Assembly: GCA_024642295.1 (NCBI GenBank)
Contig: JAHEBK010000113.1
Location: 1 to 6,112, forward strand
Direction of reading: 5' to 3'
Length of the DNA: 6,112 bases
DNA from: Flavobacterium sp.
Lineage (GTDB): Bacteria > Bacteroidota > Bacteroidia > Flavobacteriales > Flavobacteriaceae
The notes under the pieces were generated by a model. The model was not told the origin of the DNA. It ran no database searches and saw nothing but the letters and a program-made list of their open reading frames with translations. Of the stretch, positions 1-6,037 are shown piece after piece. Position numbers and translations under genes: made by a program. The first letter of the stretch is position 1. Each line of letters begins with the position of its first letter.

Positions 1-59
1 GCGAAGAAGAAAAATTAATTAAAGTGTTAGAGAATCCAAAAAATTGGATTGAAGATTGA
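1..59 (+). CDS. hemF: C-terminal end of a probable coproporphyrinogen III oxidase (partial)
   Basis: Only the last 18 codons are present, read in the frame starting at base 3 and ending with TGA at 57-59. The visible tail contains VLENPKNWIED. The pattern of acidic residue, hydrophobic pair, VL, two residues, P, basic residue, D/N, W and I/V is the usual C-terminal signature of oxygen-dependent coproporphyrinogen III oxidase. Human CPOX, as I recall it, ends in a very similar VLRHPRDWVR. The enzyme oxidatively decarboxylates coproporphyrinogen III to protoporphyrinogen IX late in haem synthesis. The next gene, hemB, belongs to the same pathway, which supports the call. The assignment is an inference from a very short tail plus context; another protein with a similar ending cannot be excluded. 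Confidence 0.6.
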   Translation, partial: EEEKLIKVLENPKNWIED

Positions 60-60
60 T

Positions 61-148
61 GATTAACGATTTTTGATTTCAGATTTTCTGAGGTCATCAA
101 TAAGTTTTTAAATCATAAATCTGCAATCGTTAATCAAAAATCATAAAT
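61..148. repeat. AT-rich imperfect inverted repeat between hemF and hemB
   Basis: The gap is built from variants of one AT-rich word. GATTAACGATT at 61-71 is the exact reverse complement of 125-135. CAGATTT at 80-86 is the reverse complement of 117-123. GATTTTTGATT at 68-78 is the reverse complement of 132-142. The left arm carries seven extra bases (72-78) relative to the right arm, so the two arms are shuffled copies of the same modules. The RNA could fold into a long weak stem just before hemB. From memory, similar GATTAACGATTTTTGATT-like spacers recur in Flavobacterium intergenic regions; I could not check this. No good TAnnTTTG promoter is visible here, so hemB may be co-transcribed with the upstream gene. 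Confidence 0.6.
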
Positions 149-152
149 TAAT

Positions 153-1148
153 ATGTTCCCATTACAAAGAGGTCGCCGTTTAAGAACCAATGAATCGATA
201 AGAAGTTTAGTTCGTGAAACAACTTTAAGTCCATCCGATTTTATGTTTCCTATGTTTGTTGCTGAGGGCGAAAATGTACAAGTAGAAATTCCTTCTATGC
301 CTGGAATCTTCCGTCGTTCGATAGATTTAACGGTTGAAGAAGTTAAGGAGTTGTTTACTTTAGGTATTCGTGCGGTGAACATTTATGTAAAAGTCAGCGA
401 AGACTTAAAGGACAACACAGGGAAAGAAGCGTGGAATCCAAACGGATTGATGCAAAATACCATTCGAGCCATCAAAACGGCTTGCCCAGAAATGATTGTG
501 ATGCCCGATGTGGCTTTAGATCCATATTCTATTTATGGTCATGACGGAATTATTACCAATGGTGATGTGGAGAATGATAGTACAAACGATGCGCTGGTAA
601 AAATGGCTGTTTCACATGCTCAAGCTGGAGCTGATTTCGTGGCGCCATCTGATATGATGGACGGTCGTGTGTTGCGATTACGCCAAGGACTCGATGCGGC
701 AGGTTTTCACAATGTGGGGATTATGAGTTATTCGGCTAAGTATGCTTCGGCATTTTATGGACCTTTTCGGGATGCGTTGGATAGTGCGCCTAAAGAAGCC
801 GATGTCGAAGTGCCAAAAGACAAAAAAACCTACCAAATGGATTATGCCAATCGAATCGAAGCCATTAAAGAAGCTGTTTGGGATGTCGAAGAAGGTGCTG
901 ATATGGTGATGGTAAAACCAGGAATTGCTTATTTGGATATTGTTCGTGAAGTCAAAAATGCCGTAAATGTTCCAGTAACTGTGTATCATGTTTCGGGAGA
1001 ATATGCAATGATTAAAGCCGCTGCCGAAAAAGGTTGGTTGGATAATGATGCCATCATGATGGAACAGTTAATGTGTATCAAAAGAGCAGGAGCAAGTCTT
1101 ATCTCGACTTATTTTGCCAAAGAAGCTGCGATACTTTTGAACCAATAA
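153..1148 (+). CDS. hemB: Porphobilinogen synthase (delta-aminolevulinic acid dehydratase)
   Basis: HemB is a cytoplasmic enzyme that condenses two 5-aminolevulinate molecules into porphobilinogen, the pyrrole unit of haem. The 331-residue protein has the normal family length and is one TIM-barrel domain. Both Schiff-base lysines are visible: Lys196 in MSYSAKYASAFYGPFRDA and Lys255 in MVMVKPG. The metal-loop segment DVALDPYSIYGHDG (119-132) has Ala121, Asp123 and Asp131 where zinc enzymes such as E. coli HemB have cysteines, so this is a cysteine-free enzyme expected to depend on magnesium rather than catalytic zinc. The conserved APSDMMDGRV block is at 164-173. The ATG at 153 gives the expected N-terminus (RGRRLR); it is preceded by an A/T-rich stretch with no Shine-Dalgarno sequence, as is normal in this phylum. 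It lies 93 bases after the probable hemF end. Confidence 0.97.
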   Translation: MFPLQRGRRLRTNESIRSLVRETTLSPSDFMFPMFVAEGENVQVEIPSMPGIFRRSIDLTVEEVKELFTLGIRAVNIYVKVSEDLKDNTGKEAWNPNGLMQNTIRAIKTACPEMIVMPDVALDPYSIYGHDGIITNGDVENDSTNDALVKMAVSHAQAGADFVAPSDMMDGRVLRLRQGLDAAGFHNVGIMSYSAKYASAFYGPFRDALDSAPKEADVEVPKDKKTYQMDYANRIEAIKEAVWDVEEGADMVMVKPGIAYLDIVREVKNAVNVPVTVYHVSGEYAMIKAAAEKGWLDNDAIMMEQLMCIKRAGASLISTYFAKEAAILLNQ

Positions 1149-1164
1149 CTGACATTTGTCATTA

Positions 1165-1192
1165 TTTGTTTTCAAAATAAAATGTAAATTTG
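1165..1192 (+). promoter_or_regulatory. Bacteroidota-type promoter for the cytochrome c gene
   Basis: TAAATTTG at 1185-1192 is a full match to the Bacteroidota -7 element TAnnTTTG. A TTTG at 1165-1168 lies 16 bases upstream as the -33 element; the spacer is slightly shorter than the 17-23 bases usually quoted for Flavobacterium. Transcription would start near 1199, leaving a leader of about a dozen bases before the ATG at 1212. The match is seen directly; promoter activity is inferred. Confidence 0.6.
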
Positions 1193-1211
1193 ATTCTAAA
1201 TAACACCTATT

Positions 1212-1625
1212 ATGATGAAGAAATTACTAGTACTTAGTGTCGCACTTATCGCTTTTGCATGTAAAAATAAAGAGGCAGAACCTTTTGGGAAAACTGAGGA
1301 AGCAACAACTGAAACCACTTCCGAAGGAATGCCTGCGGCAAACCAAACTCCAGAACAGTTAGGTGAAAACATTTTTAACGGTAAAGGAAATTGTGCCACT
1401 TGTCATAAAGTCGAGGCAAAAACTATTGGTCCAGGTGTTCAAGAAATAGCCAAAATCTATAAAGATAAAAACAGTGATATTGTAAAATTCTTAAAAGGAG
1501 AAGCTGAGGCAATTGTTGATCCAAGTCAATACGAAGTCATGAAAGCTAATTTTGCTATTACCAAAGCCATGAGTGATGAGGAACTCCAAGGATTAGAAGC
1601 CTATATCTACAGTACGATCAAGTAA
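1212..1625 (+). CDS. Small lipid-anchored class I cytochrome c
   Basis: This is a monohaem c-type cytochrome of 137 residues, expected in the periplasm or anchored to a membrane as an electron carrier. The N-terminus has a basic MMKK start, a hydrophobic stretch (residues 5-16) and a cysteine at 17 in LIAFAC, a loose lipobox that suggests signal peptidase II processing. Residues 18-48 are rich in Glu, Thr and Ala and look like a flexible tether. The haem attachment motif CATCH is at 61-65, within GNCATCHKVEAKTIGPG, where the GPG matches the usual post-haem loop. Met110 is the more likely sixth ligand, with Met120 as the alternative. The C-terminal helix MSDEELQGLEAYI is typical of the family. 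It has its own promoter upstream. The gene start has two consecutive ATG codons, and I chose the first. The redox partner cannot be told from the sequence. Confidence 0.9.
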   Translation: MMKKLLVLSVALIAFACKNKEAEPFGKTEEATTETTSEGMPAANQTPEQLGENIFNGKGNCATCHKVEAKTIGPGVQEIAKIYKDKNSDIVKFLKGEAEAIVDPSQYEVMKANFAITKAMSDEELQGLEAYIYSTIK

Positions 1626-1730
1626 CCAAATCTTTTTTAGGGAGCAATTATTTCTTTTTCGTAAGTAATCCTTATCCATTTAGGGTCACAATTAGTTTTT
1701 AGGGAATTCGTAATTCAATAATTTACTTTG

Positions 1731-1738
1731 TAACTTTA
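1731..1738 (+). promoter_or_regulatory. Candidate -7 element for the lipoprotein-mfd unit
   Basis: TAACTTTA matches seven of eight positions of TAnnTTTG and lies 18 bases before the ATG at 1757, almost the same distance as the stronger element upstream of the cytochrome gene (19 bases). No TTG lies at the right distance; TTCG at 1707-1710 with a 20-base spacer is the best -33 candidate. The overlapping TTACTTTG at 1723-1730 is an alternative, also seven of eight. The rest of the 1626-1756 gap shows only a 5-bp hairpin (GAATT 1704-1708 with AATTC 1712-1716) and no convincing terminator. Confidence 0.35.
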
Positions 1739-1756
1739 CGCCCTTAAAATCCTGTT

Positions 1757-2359
1757 ATGAGATATATAGCAACTTGTTTTCTTTTTTTGATTGTTTTTCT
1801 TTTTTCTTGCCAAAACAAGAATCAAAAACGCATAGAAGAAAATAAAAAAGAGATGGCCAAAAAAGAAATTATCTTTTCTACCATTGAGAAAGCTTGGGTT
1901 TTTTATGACAGTCCTATCAATGAAACGGCCGAAGAAAATATCAAAACATGGAACGAATTGCGCCTTTTTTTAGCAGAATTATCTAAAAAACCTAAAAAAA
2001 CCATTGGTGCCTTTCAGCAAAAAGCAACTGCGATTTCAAAAGCAGCCATGAATTTGAATAACAACATTCCTTTACAATTTGATAAACCTCAAATAAAAAG
2101 CCGAATTGCGGTTGTAATTACGAAAGTTCGCATGATGGATTTGTATATTCATCTCGATCGAATTCCAAGTGAGAAAGTCGTGCAGCTTATTGGTGAAATC
2201 AATCGAGAACTTGCCACTTTGCAAAGAGAAATGGATAAAACTGTTGAAAAAAGCAAAATCCCGCAAGAAGAAGGCGAAGCCGACTTAAAGCGAATGTTAG
2301 ACAGTACTAGAGCCATTCCAAATACAAATTCCAACACTGAAGTAATTACCATTGAGTAA
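1757..2359 (+). CDS. Putative helical lipoprotein of unknown function, coupled to mfd
   Basis: I do not recognise this 200-residue protein. The N-terminus MRYIATCFLFLIVFLFSC is a clear lipoprotein signal: one arginine, a strongly hydrophobic core and a lipobox LFSC with the lipidated cysteine at 18. The residues after the cysteine (QNKNQKR) are basic rather than acidic, which argues against the acidic surface-export signal described for some Bacteroidota lipoproteins and suggests a periplasm-facing protein. The mature part is rich in Lys, Glu and Gln with heptad-like stretches (roughly residues 20-50 and 135-165) and should be mostly alpha-helical. The last 25 or so residues are polar and probably disordered. 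No catalytic motif is apparent. Its TAA stop lies inside the start of mfd, so the two genes are very likely one transcript. The ATG at 1757 has no Shine-Dalgarno sequence. Confidence 0.8.
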   Translation: MRYIATCFLFLIVFLFSCQNKNQKRIEENKKEMAKKEIIFSTIEKAWVFYDSPINETAEENIKTWNELRLFLAELSKKPKKTIGAFQQKATAISKAAMNLNNNIPLQFDKPQIKSRIAVVITKVRMMDLYIHLDRIPSEKVVQLIGEINRELATLQREMDKTVEKSKIPQEEGEADLKRMLDSTRAIPNTNSNTEVITIE

Positions 2360-5300
2360 ATCGGCCTTATATAAAACCTATGATAATTTGCCTAAAATAG
2401 GGCAAATTGTTACTCAAATTCAAGAGAAAAACGCTCTTAAACTACATTTAAGGGGATTGTTAGGCTCTGCTATCTCTTTTGTCGTTCAATCATTATTCAA
2501 GAAAAGTGAACTTCCTTTTTTATTCATTTTGGACAACAAAGAAGAGGCGGCTTATTTCTTGAATGATTTGGAACAAATGATTGGAGAACAAGATGTCTTG
2601 TTTTATCCGGGTTCATTTCGTCGTCCTTATGTAATTGAGGAAACAGATAACGCCAATGTTTTGTTACGTGCTGAGGTACTCAACCGCATCAATTCTCGCA
2701 AAAAACCAGCTATCATTGTTAGTTATCCCGAAGCATTGTTTGAAAAAGTTGTTACCCGAAAGGATTTAGAAAAAAACACCTTAAAAGTTAGCGTAGGAGA
2801 CAAAATTTCGATTGATTTTATCAACGAAGTTTTATTTGAATATGAATTCAAAAGAGTCGATTTTATTACAGAGCCTGGTGAATTTTCCGTTCGTGGTGGA
2901 ATTGTCGATGTTTTTTCGTTTTCCAATGACAATCCGTACCGAATTGAATTTTTTGGTAACGAAGTGGATAGTATCCGAACGTTTGATGTAGCGACGCAAC
3001 TTTCGATAGCAATTCAAAAGAAAATCACGATTATTCCCAATGTAGAAAACAAAGTTTTTCAAGAAAACCGAGAAAGCTTCTTAGATTATATTTCTGAAAA
3101 AACAGTACTTTTTATACAAAATACAGAGAGTTTCCTTTCGCAACTCGACAAACAATTTGCCCGTGCCGAAGAAGCTTTTGAGAAATTATCCAAAGACATT
3201 AAGCATGCTACACCAGAGCAATTGTTTCTTAACCAATCCACTTTTATAAAAAGAGCTTTGGATTTTTCGATTGTCGAATTGGATAGCAAACCTATTTTCA
3301 AAACCACTCAAAAATTTGAATTTCACATTCTCCCACAACCCTCTTTCAACAAGCAATTTGATTTGTTGTTGAACAATTTGAGTGAAAATCATTTTAATGG
3401 CTTGACTAATTATTTGTTTTGTTCCAATAATGCTCAGGCGAAACGTTTTCATGATATTTTTGAGTCTTTGGATGAAGTCAATTCGGAGAACATTCGCAAA
3501 CAATACAATACGGTTGAATTGCCGTTATACCAAGGTTTTATTGATGAAGAAAACCAAATTGCGTGTTATACCGACCACCAAATTTTTGAGCGGTATCATA
3601 AATTCAACATCAAAAACGGTTATTCCAAAAAGCAAAATATTACGCTTAAGGAACTAACGACCCTTTCTGTTGGCGATTATGTCACGCATATCGACCACGG
3701 AATTGGGAAATTTGGCGGACTCCAGAAAATACAAGTCGAAGGCAAAACCCAAGAAACCATAAAACTCGTTTATGCCGATAATGACATTGTGTATGTAAGC
3801 ATTCATTCGCTACACAAAGTGTCAAAATATACGGGTAAAGACGGAACACCACCCAAAATTTACAAATTAGGGTCGAATGCTTGGAAAGCTTTAAAACAAA
3901 AAACCAAAGCCAGAGTCAAACATGTAGCTTTTAATTTGATTCAGCTGTATGCCAAAAGACGTTTGGACAAAGGTTTTCAGTTTGCACCCGACAGTTATTT
4001 GCAAAACGAATTAGAAAGTTCTTTTATTTACGAAGACACGCCCGACCAGTACAAATCGACCCAAGAAGTCAAAGCTGATATGGAGAGCGATCGCCCTATG
4101 GACAGATTGGTTTGTGGTGATGTAGGTTTTGGAAAAACAGAGGTTGCCATTCGTGCCGCTTTCAAAGCGGTGGACAATAGCAAACAAGTAGCCGTTTTGG
4201 TGCCGACCACCATTTTGGCGTACCAACATTATCGCACTTTTACGGAACGATTAAAGGATATGCCCGTTTCCATTGGGTATTTGAACCGTTTTAGAACTGC
4301 CAAACAAAAAGCCGAAACCCTAAAAGACCTTGCCGATGGCAAACTTGATATCGTCATAGGAACGCATCAATTGGTGAATAAAAATGTGGTTTTCAAAGAT
4401 TTGGGATTATTGATTGTCGATGAAGAACAAAAATTTGGTGTCAATGTCAAAGACAAACTCAAAACCATTGCCGCCAATATTGACACCTTAACATTGACTG
4501 CAACTCCTATCCCGAGAACCTTGCAGTTCTCCTTGATGGCAGCGCGTGATTTATCGGTGATTACAACGCCACCGCCTAATCGATATCCTATCGAGACCAA
4601 TGTGATTGGTTTTAGCGAAGAAACCATTCGGGATGCTATTTCGTATGAAATTCAGCGCAACGGACAAGTTTTCTTTATCAACAACCGGATCGAAAATATC
4701 AAGGAAATTGCTGGAATGATTCAGCGTCTCGTACCCAATGCCCGCGTGGGAATTGGTCATGGACAAATGGAAGGTAAAAAACTCGAAGAACTGATGTTGG
4801 CTTTTATGAACGGAGAGTTTGATGTTTTGGTCGCCACGACGATTATCGAAAGTGGTTTAGACGTACCCAATGCCAATACGATTTTCATCAACAACGCCAA
4901 TAATTTTGGACTGTCCGATTTGCACCAAATGCGTGGTCGTGTGGGGCGTTCCAACAAAAAAGCCTTTTGTTATTTCATCTGTCCGCCGTATTCGGCAATG
5001 ACGGATGATGCCCGAAAACGCATCCAAGCTTTGGAGCAATTTAACGAACTCGGTAGCGGATTCAATATCGCCATGAAGGATCTTGAAATTCGTGGTGCGG
5101 GTGATTTATTAGGAGGTGAACAATCTGGTTTCATCAACGAAATAGGTTTTGATACCTACCAAAAAATCATGAACGAGGCTATCGAAGAACTCAAAGAAAA
5201 CGAGTTCAAAGACCTCTATCCCGAAGAAAACGACATCGAAACCAAAGAATATGTAAAAGACCTGCAAATCGACACCGACTTTGAACTTTTATTCTCGGAC

Positions 5301-5726
5301 GAATACATCAACAATATTTCCGAGCGACTCAATTTGTATAACGAATTAGGAGCCGTAAAAAACGAGGAAGAACTCCAACGCTTCCAGACAAAACTCATCG
5401 ACCGTTTTGGACCTATGCCACCGCGCGCCATCGCCTTGATGAACAGCATCCGCATCAAGTGGATTGCCACCCAAATAGGTATCGAAAAACTCGTCATGAA
5501 ACAAGGCAAAATGATCTGTTATTTCGTCTCTGACCAGCAGTCTGATTATTACCAGTCCAACCGTTTCCACAAAGTGTTGCAGTTTGTACAAAAACACCCC
5601 AAACTTTGCAAAATGAAAGAAAAACAAACCCCAAACGGTTTGCGCCTACTGTTAACTTTTGACGAAGTAAAACAAACCCGAAGAGCCTTGGAACTCATGC
5701 AACTGCTAGGCGGAATAGAAGGCTAA
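2352..5726 (+). CDS. mfd: Transcription-repair coupling factor Mfd, TTG start
   Basis: Mfd is a cytoplasmic ATP-driven DNA translocase that removes RNA polymerase stalled at lesions and recruits UvrA for nucleotide excision repair. The 1124 residues fit the family (E. coli has 1148). Domains in order: UvrB-like N-terminal module, with the conserved PGEFSVRGGIVDVF at 175-188; a variable linker; the CarD-like RNA-polymerase-interacting domain from about 435 (GDYV 441-444, DHGIGKF 448-454); the RecG-like motor with Walker A GDVGFGKT (589-596, Lys595), DEEQ (690-693), TATPIPRT (716-723), ESGLDVP (from 833) and QMRGRVGR (859-866); the LEIRGAGDLLGGEQ region; and the C-terminal TRCF domain from about 960. 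The start is TTG: an in-frame TAA at 2343 closes the frame just upstream, and the first in-frame ATG is codon 76, inside conserved sequence. It overlaps the preceding stop by 8 bases. No motif is damaged. Confidence 0.97.
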   Translation: MSKSALYKTYDNLPKIGQIVTQIQEKNALKLHLRGLLGSAISFVVQSLFKKSELPFLFILDNKEEAAYFLNDLEQMIGEQDVLFYPGSFRRPYVIEETDNANVLLRAEVLNRINSRKKPAIIVSYPEALFEKVVTRKDLEKNTLKVSVGDKISIDFINEVLFEYEFKRVDFITEPGEFSVRGGIVDVFSFSNDNPYRIEFFGNEVDSIRTFDVATQLSIAIQKKITIIPNVENKVFQENRESFLDYISEKTVLFIQNTESFLSQLDKQFARAEEAFEKLSKDIKHATPEQLFLNQSTFIKRALDFSIVELDSKPIFKTTQKFEFHILPQPSFNKQFDLLLNNLSENHFNGLTNYLFCSNNAQAKRFHDIFESLDEVNSENIRKQYNTVELPLYQGFIDEENQIACYTDHQIFERYHKFNIKNGYSKKQNITLKELTTLSVGDYVTHIDHGIGKFGGLQKIQVEGKTQETIKLVYADNDIVYVSIHSLHKVSKYTGKDGTPPKIYKLGSNAWKALKQKTKARVKHVAFNLIQLYAKRRLDKGFQFAPDSYLQNELESSFIYEDTPDQYKSTQEVKADMESDRPMDRLVCGDVGFGKTEVAIRAAFKAVDNSKQVAVLVPTTILAYQHYRTFTERLKDMPVSIGYLNRFRTAKQKAETLKDLADGKLDIVIGTHQLVNKNVVFKDLGLLIVDEEQKFGVNVKDKLKTIAANIDTLTLTATPIPRTLQFSLMAARDLSVITTPPPNRYPIETNVIGFSEETIRDAISYEIQRNGQVFFINNRIENIKEIAGMIQRLVPNARVGIGHGQMEGKKLEELMLAFMNGEFDVLVATTIIESGLDVPNANTIFINNANNFGLSDLHQMRGRVGRSNKKAFCYFICPPYSAMTDDARKRIQALEQFNELGSGFNIAMKDLEIRGAGDLLGGEQSGFINEIGFDTYQKIMNEAIEELKENEFKDLYPEENDIETKEYVKDLQIDTDFELLFSDEYINNISERLNLYNELGAVKNEEELQRFQTKLIDRFGPMPPRAIALMNSIRIKWIATQIGIEKLVMKQGKMICYFVSDQQSDYYQSNRFHKVLQFVQKHPKLCKMKEKQTPNGLRLLLTFDEVKQTRRALELMQLLGGIEG

Positions 5727-5730
5727 TTTC

Positions 5731-5743
5731 TTTTTTTAGGAGC
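5731..5743 (+). other. T-rich TTTTTTTAGGAGC segment after mfd
   Basis: Four bases after the mfd stop lies TTTTTTTAGGAGC. A near copy, TTTTTTAGGGAGC, occurs at 1633-1645, eight bases after the cytochrome stop. In Flavobacterium I remember TTTTTAGGAGC as the left edge of dispersed intergenic repeats that continue with a CCTGCnATCCGCT-like segment, and such a segment does occur further on, at 5775-5787. I cannot verify this without a genome search. No stem precedes the T-run, so it is not a classical terminator. Confidence 0.35.
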
Positions 5744-5749
5744 AGAATG

Positions 5750-5899
5750 ATTGGTGTTTTCAAGAAGGATTGTTCCTGCCATCCGCTATATCTTGTGGCG
5801 GCTTTCCCGAAGCGTCGGGACCTACCGCCACAAGGATTTCTCCCGAAACTTCGGGACTGTCAGGGCTAGTGAGAAAATTCTGTTTTGTATTGGTGTTTT
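5750..5899. repeat. 11-base direct repeat flanking the palindromic element
   Basis: ATTGGTGTTTT occurs exactly at 5750-5760 and again at 5889-5899, with no match extending on either side. The 128 bases between contain the nested palindrome. The arrangement resembles a target-site duplication around a small non-coding insertion, but T-rich words of this length can also recur by chance in such DNA. Confidence 0.45.
5773..5866. repeat. Nested palindromic (REP-like) intergenic element
   Basis: The segment is GC-rich compared with its surroundings and folds on itself. The main stem pairs TTGTGGCGG (5793-5801) with CCGCCACAA (5825-5833). Inside it is a hairpin with TCCCGA (5805-5810) and TCGGGA (5815-5820) around the loop AGCG. 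Immediately after it is a second hairpin, TCCCGAA (5841-5847) with TTCGGGA (5850-5856). The two hairpin units, 5805-5820 and 5841-5856, are 16-mers identical at 14 positions. CCTGCCA (5775-5781) and TGTCAGG (5858-5864) form a near-complementary outer pair. Such structures are typical of dispersed repeats placed after genes and could limit transcription past mfd or protect its 3' end. No U-tract follows either hairpin, so a standard intrinsic terminator is not supported. Confidence 0.7.
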
Positions 5900-5911
5900 T
5901 TCTTATATTTG
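5884..5911 (+). promoter_or_regulatory. Bacteroidota-type promoter upstream of the DUF1801-like gene
   Basis: TATATTTG at 5904-5911 fully matches TAnnTTTG, and TTTG at 5884-5887 lies 16 bases before it, the same spacing as the promoter at 1165-1192. Transcription would start near 5918, giving a leader of about 120 bases to the ATG at 6038. The element lies just after the palindromic repeat and partly overlaps the right copy of the 11-base direct repeat. Nothing closer to 6038 matches as well. Confidence 0.45.
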
Positions 5912-5992
5912 GAATAATAATGTCTTACTTTTATGAGGCTTGACTGTTCTTGTTTGGGTGGTATTGTATGATTTTGTTAGGCGAATAAATGA

Positions 5993-6026
5993 GTTAGCGG
6001 TCATTGTAGCAAACTGCACCGACAAC
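5993..6026. repeat. Imperfect inverted repeat in the leader of the DUF1801-like gene
   Basis: GTTAGCGGT (5993-6001) is nearly the reverse complement of ACCGACAAC (6018-6026): seven of nine positions pair, with a 2-base internal mismatch. The loop is 16 bases and includes a further short pair, GCA (6009-6011) with TGC (6015-6017). A related word, GTTAGGCG, occurs just upstream at 5976-5983. The structure ends 11 bases before the start codon at 6038, so an RNA stem could affect translation initiation; this is inference. It may equally be the edge of an old repeat. Confidence 0.4.
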
Positions 6027-6037
6027 AAAAATGAACA

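Noticed and set aside
60..152. hemB promoter or haem-related riboswitch
   Set aside because: No full TAnnTTTG with a suitably placed TTG is present, and 93 AT-rich bases show only the module repeat with no known riboswitch core.
678..989. 103-codon minus-strand open frame inside hemB
   Set aside because: It is antisense to a fully conserved gene, with a translation rich in Phe, Ile and His as expected from the reverse of biased codons.
3186..3503. 105-codon minus-strand open frame and other antisense frames inside mfd
   Set aside because: They are shadows of a continuous 1124-residue Mfd frame; none has an independent motif or start signal.
3430..3657. 75-codon + strand frame within mfd in a different phase
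   Set aside because: It overlaps intact mfd sequence in the linker before the RNA-polymerase-interacting domain. The mfd frame is uninterrupted, so it is neither a frameshift nor a nested gene.
5841..5856. Intrinsic terminator for mfd
   Set aside because: The hairpin is perfect but is followed by CTGTCAGGGC, not a T-run; it is better explained as part of the repeat.
5751..5936. 61-codon open frame on the + strand downstream of mfd
   Set aside because: It runs through the palindromic repeat, has no similarity I recognise, no promoter placed for it, and its composition follows the repeat rather than a protein.
5976..6026. Integron attC site suggested by GTTAGGC
   Set aside because: An attC needs RYYYAAC upstream pairing with GTTRRRY downstream. 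Here the arms are arranged GTT...AAC instead, and no matching partner is found.
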